From NCBI GenBank assembly GCA_016869775.1, contig VGDJ01000085.1, positions 1-5,271 on the forward strand: DNA of 5,271 nt, given 5' to 3'. A program made the translations under genes and the position numbers. Positions 1-5,180 of the stretch are shown piece after piece. Numbering within the stretch: the first letter of the stretch is position 1; the number at the start of each line of letters is the position of its first letter. Under the pieces are notes generated by a model. It was given only the letters and a program-made list of their open reading frames with translations. It was not told the origin of the DNA and ran no database searches. This stretch comes from Alphaproteobacteria bacterium (GTDB taxonomy: Bacteria > Pseudomonadota > Alphaproteobacteria > Rickettsiales > UBA1997).

Positions 1-98
1 GCTATCTTGTTAAGATTATCGAAGATGGAAAGCTATACGCCAAAGATGTCGCTTCACAAACTAGGCAAGATGTATACAAAATAACTGGACTCAACTAA
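1..98 (+). CDS. C-terminal end of an unidentified protein (cut by window edge)
   Basis: An open frame enters from the left edge (first full codon at position 3) and stops at TAA 96-98. The visible tail is 31 residues, beginning YLVKIIEDGKLY and ending VYKITGLN. It is hydrophilic, with mixed charge and no membrane segment. I do not recognise the family from so short a piece. The stop lies 3 bases before the nadA start codon on the same strand, so the gene very probably belongs to the same operon. A NAD-synthesis role (for example a partner supplying iminoaspartate) would fit the neighbour, but nothing in the visible residues shows it. The other two plus frames are closed by early stops, which supports this frame. 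Confidence 0.6.
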   Translation, partial: YLVKIIEDGKLYAKDVASQTRQDVYKITGLN

Positions 99-101
99 AT
101 C

Positions 102-1058
102 ATGACTAAAACTTTACCATCTTTAGAACAGCAGATTTTGCAACTTAAAAAACAAAGAAATGCTGTAATATTAGCGCATTTTTATCAAGATTCTGAAATT
201 CAAGATATCGCAGATTTTGTTGGTGATTCTCTCGATTTATCACGCAAAGCTTCAAATACTTCGGCTGACGAAATTATTTTTTGTGGAGTCAAATTTATGG
301 CCGAAGTTGCCAAAATTTTATCACCGCAAAAAAGAGTTTTGATACCTGATTATAAAGCCGGTTGTAGCCTCGAAGACTCTTGTCAACCTCAAGATTTTGC
401 TAAATTTCGCGCTCTTCACCCTGATGCAATTGCAATAACTTACATTAATTGTTCGGCACAAATTAAGGCTCTAAGCGATATAATTGTTACTTCAACTAAT
501 GCACAAAAAATTATCTCTCAAATTCCAAAAAACCAAAAAATAATTTTTGCTCCCGATCAACATCTTGGTAAATATATCGCCAAACAAACTGGTCGCGATA
601 TGATTTTATGGAATGGAAGTTGTATTGTTCACGAACAATTTAGTGAAAAAGAATTGGTAAAGTTAATTGCCAATCATTCTAGCGCTTTGGTTATAGCTCA
701 TCCAGAATGCCCTGAGCAACTCCTTAAATATGCTCATCATATTGGTTCTACTTCATCGCTGTTGAATTTTGTTAAAATTAATCAAGGTTTAGAATTTATT
801 GTGCTTACCGAACCGCATATTATTCACCAAATGCGTAAAATAAATCCAAAGGCAAAATTTTATGATTGCCCATTTATTAACACCTCGGGCTGTTCGGCCT
901 GCAATAATTGTCCACACATGCAACTTAATAATCTTGAAAAACTTCTCGAAGTTACTGAGCGAGCAAATAATTCTCGATTTGGAGGTGAAATTCAACTCGA
1001 CGAAGCCATTAGAATCAAAGCTGAAAAGCCCCTTCGTAAAATGCTTGAAATGTCATAA
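102..1058 (+). CDS. nadA: Quinolinate synthase NadA
   Basis: NadA condenses iminoaspartate with dihydroxyacetone phosphate to quinolinate, the committed step of de novo NAD synthesis, in the cytoplasm. The 318-residue protein shows the family signature AHFYQDSEIQDIADFVGDSL (residues 25-44) and the three domain-end cysteines that bind the [4Fe-4S] cluster. These are Cys88 in AGCSL, Cys174 in WNGSCIVHE, and the C-terminal CxxCxxC (Cys264, Cys267, Cys270), whose last cysteine matches the E. coli ligand Cys297. Substrate-site motifs are also present: TYIN (113-116), STNA (131-134), PDQHLGKY (151-158), AHPEC (199-203) and GSTSSL (215-220). Length is normal for the shorter NadA type. The ATG is 3 bases after the upstream stop; there is no clear Shine-Dalgarno sequence, so translation is likely coupled to the upstream gene. 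ispH follows after 2 bases. No key residue is missing, so the enzyme should be active. Confidence 0.97.
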   Translation: MTKTLPSLEQQILQLKKQRNAVILAHFYQDSEIQDIADFVGDSLDLSRKASNTSADEIIFCGVKFMAEVAKILSPQKRVLIPDYKAGCSLEDSCQPQDFAKFRALHPDAIAITYINCSAQIKALSDIIVTSTNAQKIISQIPKNQKIIFAPDQHLGKYIAKQTGRDMILWNGSCIVHEQFSEKELVKLIANHSSALVIAHPECPEQLLKYAHHIGSTSSLLNFVKINQGLEFIVLTEPHIIHQMRKINPKAKFYDCPFINTSGCSACNNCPHMQLNNLEKLLEVTERANNSRFGGEIQLDEAIRIKAEKPLRKMLEMS

Positions 1059-1060
1059 AT

Positions 1061-1993
1061 ATGCAAATAATTCTTGCCAAACCACGGGGTTTTTGCGCTG
1101 GCGTAACCCGCGCCATTGAAACGGTCGAAAAAGCTATTGCCAAGTTTGGTGCTCCTGTTTATGTTCGCCATGAAATTGTCCACAATAAATTTGTTGTTGA
1201 GTCACTGAAAAAAAAAGGTGCAATTTTTGTAAATGAGGTTGAGCAAATCCCAATTGGTGCGATTTCAATTTTTTCGGCGCACGGTGTTTCCGATAAAGTC
1301 GAAGAAGATGCCGTTAAGAGAGGTCTTGATGTTATTGATGCCACATGTCCTTTGGTTAGTAAGGTGCACCGTGAAGCCAAAAAATACGAAGAAGAAGATT
1401 ATGAGATAATTTTAATTGGACATCGAGGTCATCCTGAGGTCGAAGGGACTTCTGGGCGTGTCAAAAAGCCTGTTATTTTGGTTACCAATGAAGAAGATGC
1501 TCGCAATATTCAAATCAAAAATTCGCAAAAAATTGCTTATGTCTCGCAAACAACTCTAAGTGTCGATGATACTAAAAAAATCGTTGAAATACTTGAACAA
1601 AGGTTTCCATCGCTTGAAAAAGGTTTGGCGACCAAGGATATTTGTTATGCAACCCAAAATCGTCAAGATGCGGTTAGGAGTTTGTGTAAAATTGTGGATA
1701 TTTTGTTGGTGATTGGAGCGCAAAATTCTTCGAATTCTAATCGTTTGCGCGATTTGGGTGAGGAGTCTGGATTGCCATCATTTTTAATTAATGGCGCCTT
1801 AGATATTCAAAAAAATTGGTTTAAAAATGTTGAGAAAATTGGCTTAACTGCTGGCGCTTCGGCTCCCGAAATTTTAGTTCAAGAAGTGATCACTAAAATC
1901 AAAGAAATATCCAAAGATGAAATGCAAGTTTCAGATATGAATGGAATTGAAGAAAACACTTTTTTTGTTTTACCGCGCAAGGTACGCAAATAG
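1061..1993 (+). CDS. ispH: 4-hydroxy-3-methylbut-2-enyl diphosphate reductase IspH
   Basis: IspH (LytB) reduces HMBPP to isopentenyl and dimethylallyl diphosphate, the last step of the MEP isoprenoid pathway, in the cytoplasm. The 310-residue protein has full family length. It opens MQIILAKPRGFCAGV, which fixes the start and puts Cys12 where E. coli has it. The other cluster cysteines are Cys96 (DATCPLV) and Cys195 (DICYATQNR). Substrate diphosphate and acid-base residues are visible: His41 (EIVHNK), His74 (SAHGV), His124 and Glu126 (GHPEVEGT), Thr165 (SQTTLSVDD), Ser223-Ser224-Asn225 (NSSNSNRL) and Ser268 (GASAPE). The sequence resembles proteobacterial, especially alphaproteobacterial, IspH. 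The gene begins 2 bases after nadA and has no visible Shine-Dalgarno, so it is probably translationally coupled. A short divergent tail (about residues 285-310) follows the conserved core. All catalytic residues are intact. Confidence 0.97.
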   Translation: MQIILAKPRGFCAGVTRAIETVEKAIAKFGAPVYVRHEIVHNKFVVESLKKKGAIFVNEVEQIPIGAISIFSAHGVSDKVEEDAVKRGLDVIDATCPLVSKVHREAKKYEEEDYEIILIGHRGHPEVEGTSGRVKKPVILVTNEEDARNIQIKNSQKIAYVSQTTLSVDDTKKIVEILEQRFPSLEKGLATKDICYATQNRQDAVRSLCKIVDILLVIGAQNSSNSNRLRDLGEESGLPSFLINGALDIQKNWFKNVEKIGLTAGASAPEILVQEVITKIKEISKDEMQVSDMNGIEENTFFVLPRKVRK

Positions 1994-2013
1994 TTTTAAA
2001 AAATTATTAAAAC
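1993..2013 (+). terminator. Weak AT-rich hairpin after ispH, possible terminator
   Basis: GTTTTAA (1993-1999) and TTAAAAC (2007-2013) form a perfect 7-bp inverted repeat around a 7-base loop, starting at the last base of the ispH stop codon. The stem has a single G-C pair and only a short T run follows (about 2019-2022), so it is a poor intrinsic terminator. It is listed because of its position at the end of the operon and because a promoter-like sequence follows before the next gene. Confidence 0.22.
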
Positions 2014-2054
2014 CAAAATTTTCCTCAAAAATAAATTCCAAGAACCTTAAAAAA

Positions 2055-2083
2055 TTACCAAATATTTTATCCAACTATATAAA
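2055..2083 (+). promoter_or_regulatory. Candidate sigma70-type promoter for the 349-residue gene
   Basis: TTACCA at 2055-2060 (four of six matches to TTGACA) and TATAAA at 2078-2083 (five of six to TATAAT) are separated by exactly 17 bases. Transcription would start near 2090 and leave a leader of roughly 16 bases before the ATG at 2107. The surrounding sequence is so AT-rich that chance matches are common, so this is moderate support only. Confidence 0.4.
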
Positions 2084-2106
2084 CACTAATCTATTTAAAA
2101 AATAAT

Positions 2107-3156
2107 ATGGTAAATCTAAGCAATATTAGTTTAACTGAAATATATGAAGAAATAAAAAAAAAGCCCCTTCCAAGTGAATTTGCAAATAAAAATGGCAAAG
2201 GAATTATCAACCTAGCTTTGGCTCTTGCAGAAAAAAAAGCAAATGAATTTCTTTCTGATTTACAGAAAAAACCTAAATCTTCTGATAAAGAAAAATATAT
2301 CGACGATACCATAGAAAAAGCGAAAAATAATTTAAATAATTTGGAGAAAGAATACCCCATTATTATGCCAATTGACTCAATTCTTTATCATAATTTAAAT
2401 AACAAAGATAATTTATTTGATTCATATTTTAATTGTTTGATGTTGGCGAAATTTTTTTCGGATTTAAACCTTAAAAGCCAAGATGATTTCTATTTGAAGA
2501 GTAAATCTTTTGATTTTCTTTGGGATCTTAACAGCAACCCTTTGGTTAAACAATTTAATAAAAAATTTGATAAACTCCAAGATCACTTCGGTTCTAAAGA
2601 TTTAACTAAGATTAATAGTTTCTTCCATAGGATTAAAGAAAGAATTATGAGAGTTAATAATAATTTGAATTTCAATGACAAAGATATTCAATGCAAAATT
2701 AAAGAAAAAATATTTCCTGGAATCAAATTTGTTGATGAAAAAGGCGATGAAATTATTGGTATTAAAAATCTAATTATTACCTATGCGCAATATCGGGCTA
2801 AGGATCTTTTAACTTCTATTGAGGGCTCAAAGTTTAAAAAAGAATTTTTTAGAGAACTAATTGATCATACAGATGCAAGAATCTTGGAATTGAAGGGTAA
2901 TACTAGTGATTTTTTTGCCTTCAACATTCTTCGAATATATACCTCATTTGATTATTTTGAAAAAAAAACTAAAGATCAAAAATTGAGTGATGAAGCTAAC
3001 GGTTTTTTATTTTCTTTAAGAAAATATGTAAAAATTATGAATGACATTTTTAGCAAATATGATAATGAATCTAAAGATGAAGCACCCTCAAATAGAGTTC
3101 GTTCTGCTAAAGAATCTAATTTCCGGACCGAAAGTGCCATCGGACCTAAAATTTAA
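2107..3156 (+). CDS. Hypothetical protein, 349 residues, lysine-rich and mostly helical
   Basis: I do not recognise this protein. It has no signal peptide, no convincing membrane segment and no obvious nucleotide-binding or catalytic motif. Composition is rich in Lys, Asn, Asp, Phe and Ile, with two cysteines (110, 196) and a single tryptophan (139). Most of it looks helical: a charged helix or coiled-coil-like stretch near 60-82, aromatic-rich amphipathic segments near 103-140, 222-262 and 266-288, and a last helix near 295-318. A polar, probably disordered tail follows (about 319-349), ending in IGPKI. The ATG is preceded by the candidate promoter but not by a Shine-Dalgarno sequence. It lies 113 bases past ispH and is probably its own transcript. 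Long uninterrupted frame and AT-biased third codon positions support a real gene. A lineage-restricted cytoplasmic protein or a secreted effector are both possible; neither is shown. Confidence 0.8.
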   Translation: MVNLSNISLTEIYEEIKKKPLPSEFANKNGKGIINLALALAEKKANEFLSDLQKKPKSSDKEKYIDDTIEKAKNNLNNLEKEYPIIMPIDSILYHNLNNKDNLFDSYFNCLMLAKFFSDLNLKSQDDFYLKSKSFDFLWDLNSNPLVKQFNKKFDKLQDHFGSKDLTKINSFFHRIKERIMRVNNNLNFNDKDIQCKIKEKIFPGIKFVDEKGDEIIGIKNLIITYAQYRAKDLLTSIEGSKFKKEFFRELIDHTDARILELKGNTSDFFAFNILRIYTSFDYFEKKTKDQKLSDEANGFLFSLRKYVKIMNDIFSKYDNESKDEAPSNRVRSAKESNFRTESAIGPKI

Positions 3157-3252
3157 ATATTTTCTGCCTATTTTTTTGGAAAAAAACTTCAAATTAGTAA
3201 TAAATAATAATCTTTAAATAAGGCTCGTAAATTTGCTGTTTTTTGAAAAATT

Positions 3253-3270
3253 GATTCTTAAAAAGAATTT
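3253..3270 (+). terminator. Weak hairpin plus T run in the spacer before the proline-rich gene
   Basis: ATTCTT (3254-3259) pairs with AAGAAT (3263-3268) across a 3-base loop, and a G-T pair (3253/3269) can extend it. T residues run on to 3272. The arrangement has the shape of an intrinsic terminator, but the stem is short and holds one G-C pair. It sits about 100 bases after the stop of the 349-residue gene. Nothing else clear was seen in the AT-rich spacer 3157-3360. Confidence 0.2.
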
Positions 3271-3360
3271 TTAATTTATTATATTTTAAATAAAATTTTA
3301 ATAATTTAGAAAATATTTAATTTTTAAGATTCATAAAATTTTAATAAAAATACTTAACAA

Positions 3361-3840
3361 ATGATAAATTTTTTTAAAAAACTATTTAATAAATCACCCA
3401 AAGAACTTTTCGCTTCATTTTTTCAAAAAATTAAAAATTTATTTCGAGCTGGGTCGGCAAAACAAAGCCAAGAAAATAATGAGCCACCTCAGGCGCCAAC
3501 AAATCCAACGCAAGATCCAACCTCATCGCCAATAGGTAATGAGCTACCTCAGGAGCCAACAAATCCAACGCAAGCTCCAACCCCACCGCCAAAAAAAAGA
3601 TCACCTAAGAAGCCAACAAATCCAACGCAAGCTCCAACCCCACCGCCAATAGGTAATGAGCCACCTCAGGAGCCAACAAATCAACCGCAAGCTTCACGCA
3701 GAACTATTAGTGTTGGACAAGGTCTTTTTCCAACACGTCCAGTAGGTCCAGTAGGTCCAGTAGGTCAGGTGTGTGCCGAAAGAACCTCCTCAGCCGAAAG
3801 AACCTCCTCAAATAGTAGCTCCTGTGGCGGCTCCAGATAA
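3361..3840 (+). CDS. Proline-rich tandem-repeat protein, C-terminus altered by frameshift
   Basis: The open frame gives 159 residues. Residues 1-30 form a basic amphipathic segment rich in Phe and Lys (FFKKLF, FFQKIKNLF) with no signal peptide; it might bind a membrane or a partner. Residues 41-111 are nearly four copies of a 19-20-residue proline-rich repeat with the core PTNPTQAPTPPP. Residues 127-135 are three PVG units. After about residue 137 the character changes abruptly to serine-rich (AERTSSAERTSS). The same bases read one frame over give PKEPPQPKEPPQ, which matches the repeat composition. The original protein therefore almost certainly continued in that frame to 3964, about 201 residues in all. 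No Shine-Dalgarno precedes the ATG. No family assigned; proline-rich spacers are common in envelope-spanning and secreted proteins, but no membrane anchor is seen here. Confidence 0.65.
   Translation: MINFFKKLFNKSPKELFASFFQKIKNLFRAGSAKQSQENNEPPQAPTNPTQDPTSSPIGNELPQEPTNPTQAPTPPPKKRSPKKPTNPTQAPTPPPIGNEPPQEPTNQPQASRRTISVGQGLFPTRPVGPVGPVGQVCAERTSSAERTSSNSSSCGGSR
3481..3693 (+). repeat. 60-bp tandem repeat, about 3.6 copies, inside the proline-rich gene
   Basis: Units start at 3481, 3541, 3601 and 3658. The first two are 60 bp, the third is 57 bp (one codon shorter), and the fourth is partial and drifts after 3693. The shared core GCCAACAAATCCAACGCAAG is identical in the first three copies. Units 1, 3 and 4 also share the AATAGGTAATGAG junction, while unit 2 ends in a lysine-arginine variant. 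All length changes are multiples of three, so the repeat was kept in frame. Confidence 0.92.
3737..3763 (+). repeat. 9-bp tandem repeat, three perfect copies (PVG units)
   Basis: GTCCAGTAG occurs three times in a row and a degenerate start of a fourth copy follows (GTCAGG). It encodes Pro-Val-Gly units and lies directly before the frameshift site. Confidence 0.9.
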
Positions 3841-3964
3841 TAAAATAATATTAATTAATGAAATGATCATCTTAGTTAAAAATTCAAATAATTTTTTAGA
3901 TTTTTCAGAAAGGAGAAGGTGTGCTAGATTGGGTGGATCTTGCCGTTTATTATTAAGCTATTAA
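3773..3964 (+). pseudogene. Out-of-frame continuation of the proline-rich protein
   Basis: This frame is open from just after TAG 3761-3763 to TAA 3962-3964. It begins PKEPPQPKEPPQIVAPVAAP, a clear continuation of the upstream proline-rich pattern. It then gives a partly hydrophobic stretch (IILINEMIILV) and an arginine-rich end (SERRRCARLGG). It has no convincing start of its own; the only candidate is the GTG at 3773, without a useful ribosome binding site. Adding one GT to the GTGTGTG run at 3769-3775, or removing one base, would join it in frame to the upstream 137 residues. Whether this is a mutation, a phase-variable state, programmed +1 frameshifting or a sequencing or assembly error cannot be told from one sequence. 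Confidence 0.5.
3775..3810 (+). repeat. 18-bp perfect tandem duplication next to the frameshift
   Basis: GCCGAAAGAACCTCCTCA is present twice without a mismatch (3775-3792 and 3793-3810). It reads AERTSS in the current frame and KEPPQP in the presumed original frame. Confidence 0.92.
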
Positions 3965-3978
3965 CAATTCGTTAGCTT
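3955..3978. other. Inverted repeat at the end of the proline-rich reading frame
   Basis: AAGCTA (3955-3960), plus AAC (3963-3965) after a 2-base bulge, pairs with GTTAGCTT (3971-3978) around a 5-base loop. It overlaps the TAA at 3962-3964 that ends the shifted frame. No T run follows, so it is not a standard intrinsic terminator. Confidence 0.3.
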
Positions 3979-4068
3979 ATGCGCTATTTTATAATTAACC
4001 ACAAAGCCAATCGGCAAAAATAAATCTGATTAGAGACAATCGTAATTTATGCTCACCTTATTTAATAT

Positions 4069-4367
4069 TTAGAATTTCATGAAAGTTAGAAAGGTCGTAA
4101 AGATAATCAGGCCAAAGCCTGCTGGGTGGTTTCCAGTTTAATCTTTCATCCAAATAAAACTTAAAAAATACAAAACTCTAAGAGATATAATTTCTTGAAT
4201 AGTTTTTAATTTTAGTGCGCTAAATTTTTCGTAACCGAAGTGATTTGCGGGCGCTTCTAAAGCATATTTTGGAAGGGCAATTAACTAACTTTTCTAAATT
4301 TTAAGTGTTCATACCAAGCAAAAGTTATAAAAATATTAGACAAAGTGAGAAGGATTATAATTTGCAT
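4069..4367 (-). pseudogene. Decayed DUF486 / DMT-type small membrane protein
   Basis: Read on the minus strand from ATG 4367-4365, the sequence starts MQIIILLTLSNIFITFAWYE. This matches the N-terminus I know for the DUF486 (DMT_6) family of small inner-membrane proteins, usually written M-x-(TI)-LLLxLSNIFMTFAWYGHLKF. The frame stops at 4283-4281. A second frame continues LIALPKYALEAPANHFGY (about 4284-4231) and then KLKTIQEII, matching the family's IAFFEYxxQVPANRxGY and QLKxIQEVI. A third frame gives FYLDERLNWK (4159-4130), matching FYLKExLxWN. The second frame then returns with AGFGLIIF near the end and stops at 4071-4069. At least three frame changes, an apparent loss of residues in the middle and an in-frame stop make it non-functional. 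Intact members have roughly 110-120 residues and several membrane helices; their role is poorly defined. Family assignment rests on remembered motifs, but the order and spacing of four separate motifs make it strong. Confidence 0.78.
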
Positions 4368-4369
4368 AT

Positions 4370-4495
4370 CTAAAAATTTTTTAAGTGTTTACGAAGTTGA
4401 TAATTGCGATGTTGAAGAACAAATGTAAGATGTTTTAAGTTTTTAAATTTTCTTAAAAAATAATCTTTTTTAAAGTCCTTCCTAAAAATAATCAT
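4370..4495 (-). CDS. Possible 41-residue basic ORF upstream of the DUF486 remnant
   Basis: A minus-strand frame opens with ATG (4495-4493) and ends with TAG (4372-4370), two bases before the DUF486 remnant's ATG. The product begins MIIFRKDFKKDYFLRKFKNL and is strongly basic and aromatic. No Shine-Dalgarno or known family was recognised. In sequence this AT-rich, a frame of this length arises easily by chance, and the neighbour is dead, so it may be noise or another gene remnant. Confidence 0.15.
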   Translation of the reverse strand: MIIFRKDFKKDYFLRKFKNLKHLTFVLQHRNYQLRKHLKNF

Positions 4496-4525
4496 TTATC
4501 GAAAAAATTTATCTAAACATTTATC

Positions 4526-4709
4526 GCGGGGTAGAGTAGCCCCAGTTTTTGCGAAAGCAAAACGACTCACTCAGAGCTTCGGCTCATTTCAAAAAAATCT
4601 TTAGATTCACTTCCGGCCTCGATCCGGCCTTGATATGCGTGTATTTTCATCTATTTGCGTCAAATAGATTCGCTCCAGTCTCTAATTCCTTTCGAAAAAT
4701 CTTTTTGAA
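4526..4709. repeat. Hairpin cluster resembling a palindromic repeat element
   Basis: Six hairpins lie almost end to end in about 185 bases, several of them far richer in G and C than the surroundings. These are GGGG/CCCC (4528-4543), a 7-bp stem with one bulge and a GAAA loop (4545-4563), GAGC/GCTC with a TTCG loop (4574-4585), paired CCGGCC copies (4613-4629), a perfect 9-bp stem ATCTATTTG/CAAATAGAT with loop CGT (4649-4669), and an AT-rich hairpin (4691-4709). The GAAA and C(TTCG)G loops are the stable tetraloops only when transcribed from the plus strand. Short modules recur: TAGATTC(A/G)CT at 4602-4611 and 4665-4674, and TTTC(A/G)AAAAA..TCTTT near 4587 and 4691. It has the look of a mobile palindromic element of the Rickettsia RPE or enterobacterial REP/ERIC kind, or a structured RNA. 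No other copy lies in the window. Confidence 0.5.
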
Positions 4710-4718
4710 TTTTATCAA

Positions 4719-4748
4719 TTAAAGAGTCTTAAAGTTTAAACTCTTTAA
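4719..4748. repeat. 30-bp near-perfect palindrome
   Basis: TTAAAGAGT (4719-4727) is the exact reverse complement of ACTCTTTAA (4740-4748). The 12-base centre itself holds TTAAA-G-TTTAA. The whole can extrude as a cruciform or fold as a hairpin from either strand. It directly follows the hairpin cluster and may be its boundary, or an operator-like or terminator-like site; no gene is close enough to decide. Confidence 0.6.
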
Positions 4749-4750
4749 AC

Positions 4751-5180
4751 AAAGTAACGATAAACAGCGCAAAAATCTTTTCAGTTATATTGCCTATATT
4801 TGCTGGTCTGAGATAACTTTTATATTTATTTTTGAGATTTTTGGAGGATTTTTAAGCGAAATGTAAACATAAAATATTAGTCGTAAAATATGCAGAGTAT
4901 TGCAAATAATGGCGGGATAAGGCGTGTTGGGAATTTCTAAAAATTTACTCGGAAACTTTGGTTCTCAAAAAAATTATGGCGGTTCGGGTGATACCGATTA
5001 CGAACTATTCTCCAACCTTGAAAACCCTTGATTTTATTGGCTTCTCATCCGTACCAAAAAGTTAGAGAAAAATCATCTGGGGTCGGTTTATATAACCTGC
5101 GAACTTTTTTTTAAAAAAAATCATAATAGAGTACTGACCAATTTTTAGCTTATGTTCCATAACAAGGATCTTTTAAAAAC
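4751..5180. other. Stretch without a supported gene
   Basis: No reading frame on either strand is convincing here. Short protein-like fragments occur on both strands: a minus-strand frame from ATG 5160 to TAA 5062 beginning MEHKLKIGQYSIMIFF; a minus-strand run with many aromatic residues (GFQGWRIVRNRYHPNRHNFF, within about 5034-4975); and a plus-strand 29-residue frame at 4976-5065. They overlap one another, carry stops within a few tens of codons, and none matches a family I know. The stretch may contain further gene remnants. T8 followed directly by A8 at 5105-5120 is the only simple repeat of note. Confidence 0.5.

Noticed and set aside
789..1380. Antisense and out-of-frame ORFs of 63-85 residues overlapping nadA and ispH.
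   Set aside because: They lie entirely over conserved enzyme genes in other frames and show no family features.
2091..2360. Minus-strand 89-residue ORF, rich in Phe and Ser.
   Set aside because: It is the complement of the lysine- and glutamate-rich start of the 349-residue gene, which explains its composition.
3481..3693. Regular 57-60-bp repeats as a possible CRISPR array.
   Set aside because: The units are contiguous, coding, in frame and without unique spacers.
4079..4149. A 71-base segment closed by a 7-bp stem (ATGAAAG/CTTTCAT) with inner hairpins, tRNA-like in size.
   Set aside because: No T-arm, anticodon arm or CCA-like features fit, and the segment lies inside the DUF486 remnant, which explains the sequence.
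4525..4600. CGCGGGGTAGAGTAGCC resembles the 5' end of an initiator tRNA-Met gene, and CGGCTCAT its anticodon stem-loop.
   Set aside because: The D-loop region holds a 20-base hairpin, there is no GGTTCAAATCC T-arm and no matching 3' acceptor strand, so it is not a functional tRNA. Common ancestry cannot be ruled out.
4513..4650. TGA read as tryptophan in the hairpin region, suggesting an altered code.
   Set aside because: nadA, ispH and the 349-residue gene use TGG for tryptophan and contain no in-frame TGA, so the standard code applies.
4880..5010. A minus-strand fragment (VIGITRTAIIF) faintly like the VirB3 motif of type IV secretion.
   Set aside because: Only a few residues agree, the key proline is absent, stops lie on both sides, and no other secretion gene is in view.
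4976..5065. Plus-strand 29-residue frame starting MAVRVIPITNYSPTLKTLDF.
   Set aside because: Too short, with no ribosome binding site, no known family, and overlapping fragments on the other strand that look equally protein-like.
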